Of a stretch of 64,000 nucleotides of DNA, positions 55,098 through 63,825 are shown piece after piece (position 1 is the first letter of the stretch; each line of letters opens with the position of its first letter). The position numbers and the translations under genes were made by a program. The DNA lies in IMG/VR virus record IMGVR_UViG_3300027759_000050, positions 62,001-126,000 of that record, one strand, 5' to 3'. The DNA comes from a virus. The notes beneath the pieces were generated by a model that saw nothing but the letters and a program-made list of their open reading frames with translations, had not been told where the DNA came from and ran no database searches.

Positions 55098-55536
55098 GGT
55101 GGTGTAAATCCTCTGAGGAATGCATCATATCGCCTTGGTAAACACCATGTTTTGGTGTGACTTTTGGCAAATGTTTCAAAGCAGCTTTAAGTTTTGATGC
55201 AAGTCCTGGTGCGTGGCCATGGTTCTTGTCAACATCAGCTTCTGTGTGATTGATTTTTGGTGTCTTATTGAACGCGGATTTACTTGCGACAAAGAATTTA
55301 CCTGTTTTTGGGTGGTGTCCAAAGATAATTGCAGGTGAACCATCGTATTTCATGGTCAAATTACTGCTGTTTGCTTTGGCTTTCATGTGTTCGTGAGCTT
55401 GCATCAAAGCACCATGTGCATGTTCAAAACCTTCGGCACCGTGCATTAATGGACGGTCTTCCGCGTGATGAATATGTTTTAAAGCCGAACCTTCTGGTTC
55501 TGCCTCTTCTTTTAAGAAGGAAATAAAAGTTTTCAT
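55090..55536 (-). CDS. N-terminal half of a split ligase-like protein, capsid-targeting leader
   Basis: 148 aa. Leader MKTFISFLKEEAE (LKE|E site). LTMKYDGSPAIIFGHHP carries the KxDG motif of covalent nucleotidyltransferases (DNA/RNA ligases), followed by KFFVASKSAFNKTPKINHT and GVYQGDMM. Ends HHHD-stop where homologues continue; continuation is the next gene. Ligase activity is inference from the motif. Confidence 0.65.
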   Translation of the reverse strand: MKTFISFLKEEAEPEGSALKHIHHAEDRPLMHGAEGFEHAHGALMQAHEHMKAKANSSNLTMKYDGSPAIIFGHHPKTGKFFVASKSAFNKTPKINHTEADVDKNHGHAPGLASKLKAALKHLPKVTPKHGVYQGDMMHSSEDLHHHD

Positions 55537-55578
55537 TGATTGCCCTTAGAATTGTAACACACTCTGGTTACCATCAGT

Positions 55579-55586
55579 TATTTATA
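55579..55586 (-). promoter_or_regulatory. T4-type late promoter
   Basis: Minus strand TATAAATA, 43 bases before the capsid-targeted ligase-like gene, in a 100-base gap. Fits late expression of the packaged-protein cluster. Confidence 0.75.
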
Positions 55587-55638
55587 CAACTTTTTAATTC
55601 AAACTCCTAAATCCACAAAGATTGAGGAGAATACATAG

Positions 55639-56310
55639 TCAATCAAATTGAATATAACCGGTTGCCGAAATTTGACATTTAAACCCCATAACGTCCCATT
55701 CAACAAGTTTTTCTTTATCTACCAATTCTAAAATGCAATGTTCCAAGTCTCGGGTTGTGGATAAACAATGTTTTACCAATTTACCCATCAATTCTTTTGC
55801 TTCTGGAGTAATACTGTGGCAGAATGAAAAAATTCTAGTGTCCAGTACCCGCAAATCATCGGATATCCAAGATGGACCTCGTTTTTTGAAAACATATTTA
55901 CCAAATAAGTTTGGATCATCATAATTTTCGATGTGAAAATCATCCGTTAACTCACCCCTACCGGTTAGTTTAAAGATTCTCTGAATATTTGGTATATTCA
56001 TTTTTTCAACAGCATCAATCGTCACAAATAAACTATATGCTTCAGCCGGACTCTTTAGGCCCATTTGGCCAAGTTTAGCCACATCAGGTATGTTTGAGTT
56101 GATTAACAAGTAATCGACTTTTTTTGATAAGTCATCCAACATGTATTGTGGAACAGGATTTGGAGAAGATTCAGCCAATACAATTATGGAATTTTTATCT
56201 TTTAATCTAATCGATTCCAAATCTTTTAGTGTTTGTTCATATCTGTTTTCTATTGATATAATGCTTGTAAAAGAGTTGATTGCCGAAGTTAAAATAAATA
56301 CATTACTCAT
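55639..56310 (-). CDS. Hypothetical protein in glycan cluster
   Basis: 223 aa from MSNVFILTSAINSFTSIISI (ATG overlaps the upstream TAA). NSIIVLAESSPNPVPQYMLD, KSPAEAYSLFVTIDAV, FKLTGRGELTDDF: pattern of an uncharacterised family found in glycan clusters of cyanophages, possibly GT-A related (R-x-E-x-x-x...). Function unassigned. Confidence 0.5.
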   Translation of the reverse strand: MSNVFILTSAINSFTSIISIENRYEQTLKDLESIRLKDKNSIIVLAESSPNPVPQYMLDDLSKKVDYLLINSNIPDVAKLGQMGLKSPAEAYSLFVTIDAVEKMNIPNIQRIFKLTGRGELTDDFHIENYDDPNLFGKYVFKKRGPSWISDDLRVLDTRIFSFCHSITPEAKELMGKLVKHCLSTTRDLEHCILELVDKEKLVEWDVMGFKCQISATGYIQFD

Positions 56311-56870
56311 TATTTGTACCAATACCAAACATCACATTCAGTTTCCAAAATTTCTTTACCAACAAGAGCTGCAAATTCTAAAACGGCTTTGTTGACGCCT
56401 GGGATAACTCTAAAGTCGTGACCGGAGAATACACCACCAGGTTTAACTTTTGAATAATAGTTATGACAATCAATTAGTACCTGTTCATAGGTGTGTAGAC
56501 CATCGATGAAAAGTAAGTCTACAGAATTATCATCGAATCTATCAACAACATTGTCGGAATAGTCTCTAATCATTTCAAATCGGTTACTATAACCAGAAAG
56601 ACGATGCATTGTTTCTTCAAAAAATTCTTGGCGGTCGTTTAAAGAAACGCCATTCCAATCAACATAGTTAGCATATGGATCAATAGAAACAATTTTCAAT
56701 TCAGGGTTACATTGTAGTAACCATTCAGTTGTGTGTCCTTCAGAACAACCAATTTCAACAACAAAAGGGTTCTTCATAGGTTTAACTAACTCACCTAGCC
56801 CGTGGCCAGAACTTTTCCTAAAGTTGTAAACATTTTGTGTCATAGTGTTAAATGTGATTGTATCACTCAT
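56310..56870 (-). CDS. Class I SAM methyltransferase
   Basis: 186 aa. FVVEIGCSEGHTTEWLL (motif I), IVSIDPY, VDLLFIDGLHTYEQVLIDCH and VKPGGVFSGHDF match the Methyltransferase_24/FkbM-neighbour group. In a sugar-enzyme cluster, so a glycan substrate is likely; unproven. Confidence 0.75.
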   Translation of the reverse strand: MSDTITFNTMTQNVYNFRKSSGHGLGELVKPMKNPFVVEIGCSEGHTTEWLLQCNPELKIVSIDPYANYVDWNGVSLNDRQEFFEETMHRLSGYSNRFEMIRDYSDNVVDRFDDNSVDLLFIDGLHTYEQVLIDCHNYYSKVKPGGVFSGHDFRVIPGVNKAVLEFAALVGKEILETECDVWYWYK

Positions 56871-56900
56871 AGTATTTCTCCGTTGTATTAATTTAATAGA

Positions 56901-57581
56901 TTATTTCACACCATTTATATGTATCTGTGAAGGATAAACAAATTCCTTATCTGATGTTTTTTGTAGAATACAATGTACATAACAAGGCCTCAAAGACATA
57001 CTATTCATTTCAAAATAATTTTGGAGTGGTGCTTCTTCAAAACTTTCTTTTATATACAATCCTATTATGTTATACTCGTTATATTTGGCCAAACTTTCAA
57101 AGAAAACAGGATTATAACAAAAGAATCCGTGATTGTAATCTATACACGGCAAAACATTTAACAAAGCTCCACCTGGTTTCGTTAAATCATGCATCAGTTT
57201 AAAAGACGTTGCTTGGCCTATCAAGTGTTCAGTTGTTCCATGGTTTGTACATAGGTCATATTTATTTTTATGTTCTTCTGGGCAACTCTGAACATTTAAG
57301 TCCCAGAAGTATGATTTTGGATCTAATGGATCCAAATCTATACAATCATATGTGTGACCCATCATTTCGTGAGCTGAACGATTGCTTATGTGATAATAAA
57401 ATCCATCAGAAAGATTTTCATCCAAATCTAGATGTTTTAAATATTCTTTAACATAACCTTTATCGTCGAAATGGATTGTTTGAGCTCCCAATTCCATCAC
57501 TTTAATGTTTTTTCTGAAATCAATAACACCTTCATCTTTTAATTTTTTATAGTGTTTAAATGTTTCTCTAGTTGCACCCAT
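56901..57581 (-). CDS. Methyltransferase-like protein
   Basis: 226 aa. KVMELGAQTIHFDD resembles a degenerate SAM motif I; YDLCTNHGTTEHLIGQATSF and KPGGALLNVLPC give motif IV/VI-like parts seen in phage and bacterial glycan-cluster methyltransferases. Substrate unknown. Confidence 0.6.
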   Translation of the reverse strand: MGATRETFKHYKKLKDEGVIDFRKNIKVMELGAQTIHFDDKGYVKEYLKHLDLDENLSDGFYYHISNRSAHEMMGHTYDCIDLDPLDPKSYFWDLNVQSCPEEHKNKYDLCTNHGTTEHLIGQATSFKLMHDLTKPGGALLNVLPCIDYNHGFFCYNPVFFESLAKYNEYNIIGLYIKESFEEAPLQNYFEMNSMSLRPCYVHCILQKTSDKEFVYPSQIHINGVK

Positions 57582-57582
57582 A

Positions 57583-58392
57583 TCATTTCTCCAATGTGTT
57601 AAAGTTTTTAAAAATTACAAAAGCATCAAGACCAAATTGATGGTCTGGAATTCTATGTTGTTGGAATAAATTAGGATATTGAGTTGCACACATCAACATC
57701 ATTGATTGGTCATCATCTGTCAATCCTTCACTATACAGTTGTTCAAAAGCTTCAAACATTTTAGTTCTCATAAATGGCCAAAGTTTTTTATCTGCCACCA
57801 TTTTTGCACCTAAGATATGCACATCATTGGTTACTACAACTTGTTTAAAGGATACATTAGGTTTCAAATCTTTATAAGAAAACAAATGAATCTTTTCTGG
57901 ATCGAAATCATAACACCACTCAAGACTTTTTGGTAGTGTTTGTTCACTCCTACAATAACCAAAGTCTAACCAAGCAACAGTATCATTTGTTACCAAACCT
58001 TTATCTATTGCCAGATTTACAAAAGTGGATTTCAACAAATTAACCAAAACATATTTCTCACTCCAATATTCTGGATTTTTAATTTGACTTGGTTCAATCA
58101 TCCGTTTATAAGCTTCATTATTATGGATAGAAACTATCTTTTTTGAAACATCTGAAAATTCAGTAAATGGATCGTATTCAATAACTTTAATCCTGTCACT
58201 TACTTTTTTAAGTTTTTCAGCAATGTCAGGTGAAGTTATTACAATGATTTCATTCTTTAACTTAGTTAGATGTGTGAATCTTTCAATATATGTGTCTGTT
58301 GTTCTATGTAAATAGTGTGGATGACCTTTATCCATAGACCAATCACCACGACCAATATCAAAGAATGCTGTTACAATACTAATGTTTTTCAT
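57583..58392 (-). CDS. HtrL/YibB-like glycosyltransferase-related protein
   Basis: 269 aa from MKNISIVTAFFDIGRGDWSM behind TGGAATAAA. IVTAFFDIGRG(D/E)W, VAWLDFGYCR and DDDQSMMLMC are marks of the HtrL/YibB family (GT-A-like, found in LPS/glycan loci). Acceptor unknown. Confidence 0.7.
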   Translation of the reverse strand: MKNISIVTAFFDIGRGDWSMDKGHPHYLHRTTDTYIERFTHLTKLKNEIIVITSPDIAEKLKKVSDRIKVIEYDPFTEFSDVSKKIVSIHNNEAYKRMIEPSQIKNPEYWSEKYVLVNLLKSTFVNLAIDKGLVTNDTVAWLDFGYCRSEQTLPKSLEWCYDFDPEKIHLFSYKDLKPNVSFKQVVVTNDVHILGAKMVADKKLWPFMRTKMFEAFEQLYSEGLTDDDQSMMLMCATQYPNLFQQHRIPDHQFGLDAFVIFKNFNTLEK

Positions 58393-58415
58393 TTTATTCC
58401 ATTTCAAATAATCTA

Positions 58416-59429
58416 TCAATAAGAATTGATTGTATGTGTTATTACTTTTTTCAGGCCTTCTGTGAAATCAATTTTTTTGGTCCAACCTAAAGATTTCAAA
58501 TAATCACCGGAAATCAAATACTTAAAATCGTGTCCTGGTCTATCAATGCTAGGGTCAACCATTTCATATGAAGTATCTTTACCCATGAATGCGGATACTA
58601 GTTTAACAATCTCCAAATTATCGTATTCATCATCACTTGAGATGTTGAATTTGAAACAATTTCCACCCCTATGATTCTCTGGTTGTTTTGGATTTTTCAA
58701 GTTAATCAAAAATAACAAAGCATCCGCAACATCAACTGCATGTAAATAACATCTGCTTCCAATTAGACCTGTTTTACTATCAAAGTGAACAATAACTTTT
58801 TCATTCTTATAAATTTTCTTTATAATCATTGGAATGTATTTTTCATCACTTTGTCTTTCTCCATAAACATTCATTGTGTGTGTTATGTAAATTGGAAGTT
58901 TATAAGTATTTTCATAGGCTACACACAATTCTTCTCCTGCTGCTTTTGAAGCTGAATATGGATTGCAAGCATTGAATCTATCCCATTCAGAAAACTTAAC
59001 ATTATCAATTGCTGGACCAAAAACTTCATCTGTGGAAAAATAAATCATTCTTTCTAAGTTTTTTAGTTTTCTAGCATACTCAAGTACATTAGCAGTACCA
59101 ATAATGTTATCATTGATAAATTCCATTGGGTACTTAATAGAACGAGTAACGTGAGATGCGGCCGCCATATGCAAAATGATGTTAACATCACCTAGCTTAT
59201 TGATTATGTAATCATTGAATTCAGCTTTCAAATCATGGTGTACAATACTGACTCTTTTCTTAGTTGCAGTATCAACATCTTTGAGTATTGAACTCAATCT
59301 GTTTAAATCACCAGAAAAATCCAATCTGTCTAAACAGACAATATCATAATCTGTATTTTGTAAAAAATAATAGACTACATGATGAGCAATAAAACCGGCA
59401 GAACCAGTTATCATAATTTTTTTAGCCAT
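58416..59429 (-). CDS. dTDP-glucose 4,6-dehydratase-like SDR enzyme
   Basis: 337 aa. MITGSAGFIAHHV (NAD), DRLDFSGDLNRL, YFSTDEVFG (catalytic Thr-Asp-Glu of RmlB type) and PYSASKAAGE (YxxxK). The ending motif GDYLKSLGW is also typical. Likely makes a 4-keto-6-deoxy sugar nucleotide. Length equals RmlB family members. Confidence 0.82.
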   Translation of the reverse strand: MAKKIMITGSAGFIAHHVVYYFLQNTDYDIVCLDRLDFSGDLNRLSSILKDVDTATKKRVSIVHHDLKAEFNDYIINKLGDVNIILHMAAASHVTRSIKYPMEFINDNIIGTANVLEYARKLKNLERMIYFSTDEVFGPAIDNVKFSEWDRFNACNPYSASKAAGEELCVAYENTYKLPIYITHTMNVYGERQSDEKYIPMIIKKIYKNEKVIVHFDSKTGLIGSRCYLHAVDVADALLFLINLKNPKQPENHRGGNCFKFNISSDDEYDNLEIVKLVSAFMGKDTSYEMVDPSIDRPGHDFKYLISGDYLKSLGWTKKIDFTEGLKKVITHTINSY

Positions 59430-59437
59430 TAATCACC

Positions 59438-60292
59438 TCAGTTTGTTTTGTAAATAAAGAAATTTTGTGGATCTTCTTGTTTATATTTTTTAGAAATATA
59501 ATCTTTCCATTCAGGAACCCTATCATACTGATGCACGATAGCAAAAGGTTTTCCTGTTGATGTATAAACAATATTATCCTTGTAGTAAGGTTCTGCTTCC
59601 AACAATTTAGGTCTAAACGAATCTATCTTTAGTGGGTCTGCTACAACACCAGCTTGACAAGCCCATCCATCTTTCTGTTTAGCAAACAAAACTATGTCTT
59701 TATAGGGATGAGTGTGCATTAGTAAGTTGAATGTTCCTTGGTCAAGAGCACCAGGAATTCTTAAAGCTAATAGGTAATTGTGTAAGAACAAGTCTCGCAA
59801 ATATTCAATTTTACCTCCAAGAACTCCAACATTAAACACTTCAAAATCTTTAAATTTTTCGTAAATATAAGGTCCAAAAGTGTCAATTAAATTTTGATTG
59901 TTCCAAGGTTCATCTTTGTATTTGATGCATTCAGCACCTGCAACAATTTTTTTGTCACCTAAGTTTTCAGTTAGCCATTTAAACGGGTCTGTTTGAAAAT
60001 AAACATCTTTCAAATCAGTCATTATTACATTGTCATACTTGTCGCTGTGTTCCAACAAAAAGTCATAAACAACAATCCAACGAGCAATGTGTGGTGGTAA
60101 GTTTGTTGTAGGTGGCATTCTTTTTATAATGAATCCCTTTTCTTCCAGTTTGTTTAATGTATCTGGATCGGTTTGACCAGCAATCATACATCTTTCAGCT
60201 GTTATACCTGCATCGTCAATTGATTCAACCCAAGGTTTGAGTTGATTATAATTGTAACCTGAGAATGCACCAATGATTAAATTTTTTTTCAT
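59438..60292 (-). CDS. Glycosyltransferase-like, GT-A fold
   Basis: 284 aa. NVIMTDLKDVYFQTDPFKWL is the donor-metal segment (DxxD variant of DxD); EVFNVGVLGGKIEYLRDLFL and DQGTFNLLMH are acceptor-side blocks as in family GT8/DUF-type phage transferases. Substrate unknown. Confidence 0.65.
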   Translation of the reverse strand: MKKNLIIGAFSGYNYNQLKPWVESIDDAGITAERCMIAGQTDPDTLNKLEEKGFIIKRMPPTTNLPPHIARWIVVYDFLLEHSDKYDNVIMTDLKDVYFQTDPFKWLTENLGDKKIVAGAECIKYKDEPWNNQNLIDTFGPYIYEKFKDFEVFNVGVLGGKIEYLRDLFLHNYLLALRIPGALDQGTFNLLMHTHPYKDIVLFAKQKDGWACQAGVVADPLKIDSFRPKLLEAEPYYKDNIVYTSTGKPFAIVHQYDRVPEWKDYISKKYKQEDPQNFFIYKTN

Positions 60293-60327
60293 TTCAATAC
60301 TCCAATAGTCTTAGACAAATTCATAAA

Positions 60328-61047
60328 TTATTTCCTCCAAGGTAAATCACCATTATATTTTTGTTTCATCATTTCATTACCTTTTATGAAAAACTCAGCT
60401 TGAACGGAGTCTGACCGGCTAGCAACTCTATAATTTATTGTGTATTTGAAATTTGTATCAAACTGTTTCATATTCTGCATCATAAAAGGTGATAGTATCC
60501 TGTCAATTTCCGGTTGGTCATCGGGGTGTCTAGCTCTACGATACCAATAAGGTGAAAAACCTAATGCGGCTCGTTTTGGAATCATAAAACAGTTAACATC
60601 GACAAAATTATCATTAATAACTGAAATCCATTTACCCAATGATTCACAATCATCATTACATATGTATTCACCCTCCTGATTAACAATTTTTCGAAATGAG
60701 TAAGCCCAGTCATTTCCTTTTCTTATAACATCAACAAGAGTTTCTATGTGATTTTCTTCATACCAATTGTCTTCATCTAGGAAACAAAAGAAATCACCTT
60801 TAGCTAGATATGTCATAGCTCCATAAATTCGGTGACCATTATATTGTTCTTTTCCTGTAGCATACGGCAACTTGATTAAATCAATATTGGGATACTCTTG
60901 CATTATTGGATTGGCTTTTGCATGGTCACCATCAATCACCACAAGATGTTGTATGTTTTTATATGTTTGATTCTTAACACCATCAAGTGCTTGACGGACG
61001 CAAGATGCTCCGGTTGTTGGAGTTATCACTGTTATCATAGGATTCAT
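60328..61047 (-). CDS. Glycosyltransferase family 2
   Basis: 239 aa. ITVITPTTGASCVRQALDGV, LVVIDGDHA and FFCFLDEDNWYEENHI (DxD variant DED) show a GT2 GT-A fold. GAGGTAAATT ribosome site. Part of the five- to six-gene glycan cluster. Confidence 0.78.
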   Translation of the reverse strand: MNPMITVITPTTGASCVRQALDGVKNQTYKNIQHLVVIDGDHAKANPIMQEYPNIDLIKLPYATGKEQYNGHRIYGAMTYLAKGDFFCFLDEDNWYEENHIETLVDVIRKGNDWAYSFRKIVNQEGEYICNDDCESLGKWISVINDNFVDVNCFMIPKRAALGFSPYWYRRARHPDDQPEIDRILSPFMMQNMKQFDTNFKYTINYRVASRSDSVQAEFFIKGNEMMKQKYNGDLPWRK

Positions 61048-61050
61048 AAT

Positions 61051-62157
61051 TTACCTCATAATGTCAATATTTTTACCTGAAGTCCAGACCTCAAGTTCCG
61101 TTCTGAGTCTAAGTTCATCTGTCAGTGTCAGATAACGATTTGTTGCTTTCTTTTTCCACCATTTAATAATATTTTCAAGGCTAAACTTATCATAGTTTTC
61201 ATCTTTAATCAAAATATCAGTTTCACCATTGACAACATCGATAAAATTCTCAAAGCCATAGTTAGATATGTAGTATCTCTTTTGTTCAGTTAAATTCTTT
61301 GCATTCTCAATTACCTCATTGAATCTTTTGAGTTCTTCTGTTCCTTTTAGTCCAGCTTTTGTTAAAGCAATGATTCTCATGCTTGTTTTTAGTTTCTTGC
61401 TTGATATGTCATCTTCAACAATTTTACCAACTTTAGATTCTACAAAATTACGCAAATTCTCATAAGGTTTTCCGTGCATCATTGGCAGAAAATCACTTTC
61501 AGTTTCACCTTTATGTCTTATATATGGCTTCATACCATCATACTGTGAAGATGACTTGGAAGAACCATAAAGACTTGTGGTTTCAAACATACACAAGTTC
61601 ATATCATACTTTTTGTTAATGATTTCACGGACTTCATGGGAACAACAGATAGCTGCAAGTAACTTTCCTCCCAAGTAATTGAAACCAAAAGGTTGTGCAG
61701 GTACAATAACAAACCCCATCATTGTGGTGTTATTGAATGCTTTTGCAGTCTCCGGCTTTTGTGTGAATACTTGTCCAAGCATTTCATTTCTAGGTTTGCA
61801 GTTGATAACTGGAGAACCAATGCGAATGAATCCAAGGAACTTGTTTGTCTTTTTCTCTTTGACACCTAAACGAATTTGGCGACCAACAGGTGAAATGTTA
61901 ATGTGTGATGAAGTGATATTCAGTAAAGTTTCCCATGTCTTGGTGTTACATTCAATAACATCAATTTCCATGTCATTTGGATGCATAGAAAAATCAGAGA
62001 ACAAATCATCTTCAACCGGGAATAATGGGTTTGTTGTCATTTCAGACAACGAGGCCAATTTTTGGTCTCGCATATATTCATCAATGCGTTCAAAGTTACT
62101 AAAGTAATCTTCAAATACTTTGGCACAATGAATAGCATCTTCCTTAGACAACATCAT
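61051..62157 (-). CDS. DruA/DUF4338-like conserved phage protein
   Basis: 368 aa. SPVGRQIRLGVKEKKTNKFL, GFIRIGSPV, FVIVPAQPFGFNYLGGKLLA, KKYDMNLCMFETTSLYGSSK and YDGMKPYIRHKGETES follow the order of DUF4338 (DruA of the Druantia defence system): L-G-x-(I/L)-x-x-S, (R/G)-F-x-I-x-P..N-x-x-(G/S)-x-x-L, (E-T)-(S/F). It sits beside the gp41 helicase gene with an ATGA overlap, where T4-like marine phages keep a protein of this type. Function unknown. Confidence 0.6.
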   Translation of the reverse strand: MMLSKEDAIHCAKVFEDYFSNFERIDEYMRDQKLASLSEMTTNPLFPVEDDLFSDFSMHPNDMEIDVIECNTKTWETLLNITSSHINISPVGRQIRLGVKEKKTNKFLGFIRIGSPVINCKPRNEMLGQVFTQKPETAKAFNNTTMMGFVIVPAQPFGFNYLGGKLLAAICCSHEVREIINKKYDMNLCMFETTSLYGSSKSSSQYDGMKPYIRHKGETESDFLPMMHGKPYENLRNFVESKVGKIVEDDISSKKLKTSMRIIALTKAGLKGTEELKRFNEVIENAKNLTEQKRYYISNYGFENFIDVVNGETDILIKDENYDKFSLENIIKWWKKKATNRYLTLTDELRLRTELEVWTSGKNIDIMR

Positions 62158-63545
62158 ATTTTAAATCCATCAAACGATTTCTTAGCTTTCAATTCTCGTT
62201 CACCAAAAGTGTTAATTGGTTTGTCTTGACCTGCATCAGCCAGTCCATCTTGACCGGATTGTTCTACATCATACAAACGCATTTTACTTCTGTCAACACC
62301 AAGGGTGAACCTCTTGTAATATGTAGGATCGTTGTAACGGTTCTTTAATTGTTTGACCATAATCTGGCCAAGTTCTTCCAGTTCTTCGGAAGAAATCAAG
62401 GCAAACATCAAGTCGGCTGTTGCAGGCAGACCAAAAGATTCACTGGTGTCTTCAAGACCAGGATCGGAACTACTGAAACCACTTCTTGTAGTTTGTGTAG
62501 CCGAAACAACAGGAACTTTGAATTCAACAGCTAAACCCCTAAGTTCTTCTGCAATAGATTTCACATAAGTGTAAGAGTTGATGTTTGAACCAGGTTTAAT
62601 CCTGGAAGAACAACAGATGTTCAGATAATCAATGAAGATAATATCTGGTCTAAATGACTTCTTCAAATATAGTTCATTTAGCAATGTTCTGAAATGAGTT
62701 GCAGATGCTGATGCGGTTGGATACTCTTTGATGATTAGTTTACCAGTTGTTTTAGATTTAACTTTTGCAACTTTCTTATCATACATTTCTTTAGACAAAT
62801 CTGTCAAATCATCCAATGATACATTCAATAAATTAGCATCAATACGTTCTGCTATCTTTTCTTCGGCCATCTCCATTGTGATATACAATACGTTACGGCC
62901 TTGAGACATAGCACCAGCGGCAACATGACACATAAACAAAGACTTACCGACACCAGTACCAGCCAAAGCAATATTAAGGGTTTTTGCTGGAAGACCACCT
63001 TTTGTGATTTTGTTGAAATAGTCGAGGTCGAATGGAATTCTTTCTTCCTTTCGGTGATAGAATTCATATCGTTCATCGGAATTCTCAAGATAATCGTGTC
63101 CAACAGATGTATCAAAGCTTACTCCAAGTGCGTCCGATAGTATCTTGGGAATCTGACCTTTGTCATGCGTTTTGTCTTTTCCATCGAGTATAGAAATCGA
63201 CCCCAATACTGCGTTGTATATGGCTTTTTCTTGGCAGAATTTTTCTGTCTTGTCAACAAGCCATTGAATCTGCGATTGTTCTGACTTAGTTTGCTCAATT
63301 TCTTTGAGATATTCTTCGCACTTCTCCACTTCTGCATCTGTGATATTGCGTAGGTCTTTGACGGCCAAACCAAGAGCTTCAACCGACGGTGGTACATTGT
63401 AAGTGCTTGTGAACGATGTAATCTCATTATAAATTGCTTTCTCTGTTCTGTCTGAAAAGTATTCTTCTTTTAAGAATGGAAGAACTTTCCTAAGATAGTC
63501 TTCCGAGTAAATCAGGTGTTTCAGAATCGTTGTCTCTAGTTTCAT
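62154..63545 (-). CDS. 41: Replicative DNA helicase, T4 gp41 (DnaB family)
   Basis: 463 aa from the ATG behind GAGGAAATAATTG. IALAGTGVGKSLFMCH is Walker A, RPDIIFIDYLNICCS Walker B, KVPVVSATQTTRSG the sensor Gln, LMFALISSEE and KNRYNDPTYYKRF the C-terminal arginine-finger part. N-terminal helical domain precedes. Length equals T4 gp41 (475 aa). Confidence 0.9.
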   Translation of the reverse strand: MKLETTILKHLIYSEDYLRKVLPFLKEEYFSDRTEKAIYNEITSFTSTYNVPPSVEALGLAVKDLRNITDAEVEKCEEYLKEIEQTKSEQSQIQWLVDKTEKFCQEKAIYNAVLGSISILDGKDKTHDKGQIPKILSDALGVSFDTSVGHDYLENSDERYEFYHRKEERIPFDLDYFNKITKGGLPAKTLNIALAGTGVGKSLFMCHVAAGAMSQGRNVLYITMEMAEEKIAERIDANLLNVSLDDLTDLSKEMYDKKVAKVKSKTTGKLIIKEYPTASASATHFRTLLNELYLKKSFRPDIIFIDYLNICCSSRIKPGSNINSYTYVKSIAEELRGLAVEFKVPVVSATQTTRSGFSSSDPGLEDTSESFGLPATADLMFALISSEELEELGQIMVKQLKNRYNDPTYYKRFTLGVDRSKMRLYDVEQSGQDGLADAGQDKPINTFGERELKAKKSFDGFKI

Positions 63546-63825
63546 CAATTATTTCCTCATCTATATTGGCAGACATAAGTTCTACCAACAAATCGCCTGC
63601 ATATTGTTTGAAATCCGAGTCTTTCTCCAAAAGTTTCGGCTTCATCACAGGACATTCTAACACATAATAAGCAAAAAGTAAATGGGGCCCTTCGGCATAC
63701 TCTCTAAAAGATACCTTACCATATTTGAATAAGGTATCCTTATAGTCGCCAGTTAGAATTTTGATATGTGCCGTTTCTTTATCATCCTTAGGATAAATGA
63801 AACAGTAGTCTATTCCTTCAATCAT
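63490..63825 (-). CDS. Conserved protein between uvsX and gene 41
   Basis: 111 aa. EGIDYCFIYPKDDKETAHIK and GDYKDTLFKYGKVSFREYAE..FAYYVLE form a small beta-rich domain kept between uvsX and 41 in many T4-like phages (T4 has gene 40 there). ATGA overlap with uvsX, 56-base overlap with gene 41. Function unknown. Confidence 0.6.
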   Translation of the reverse strand: MIEGIDYCFIYPKDDKETAHIKILTGDYKDTLFKYGKVSFREYAEGPHLLFAYYVLECPVMKPKLLEKDSDFKQYAGDLLVELMSANIDEEIIDETRDNDSETPDLLGRLS

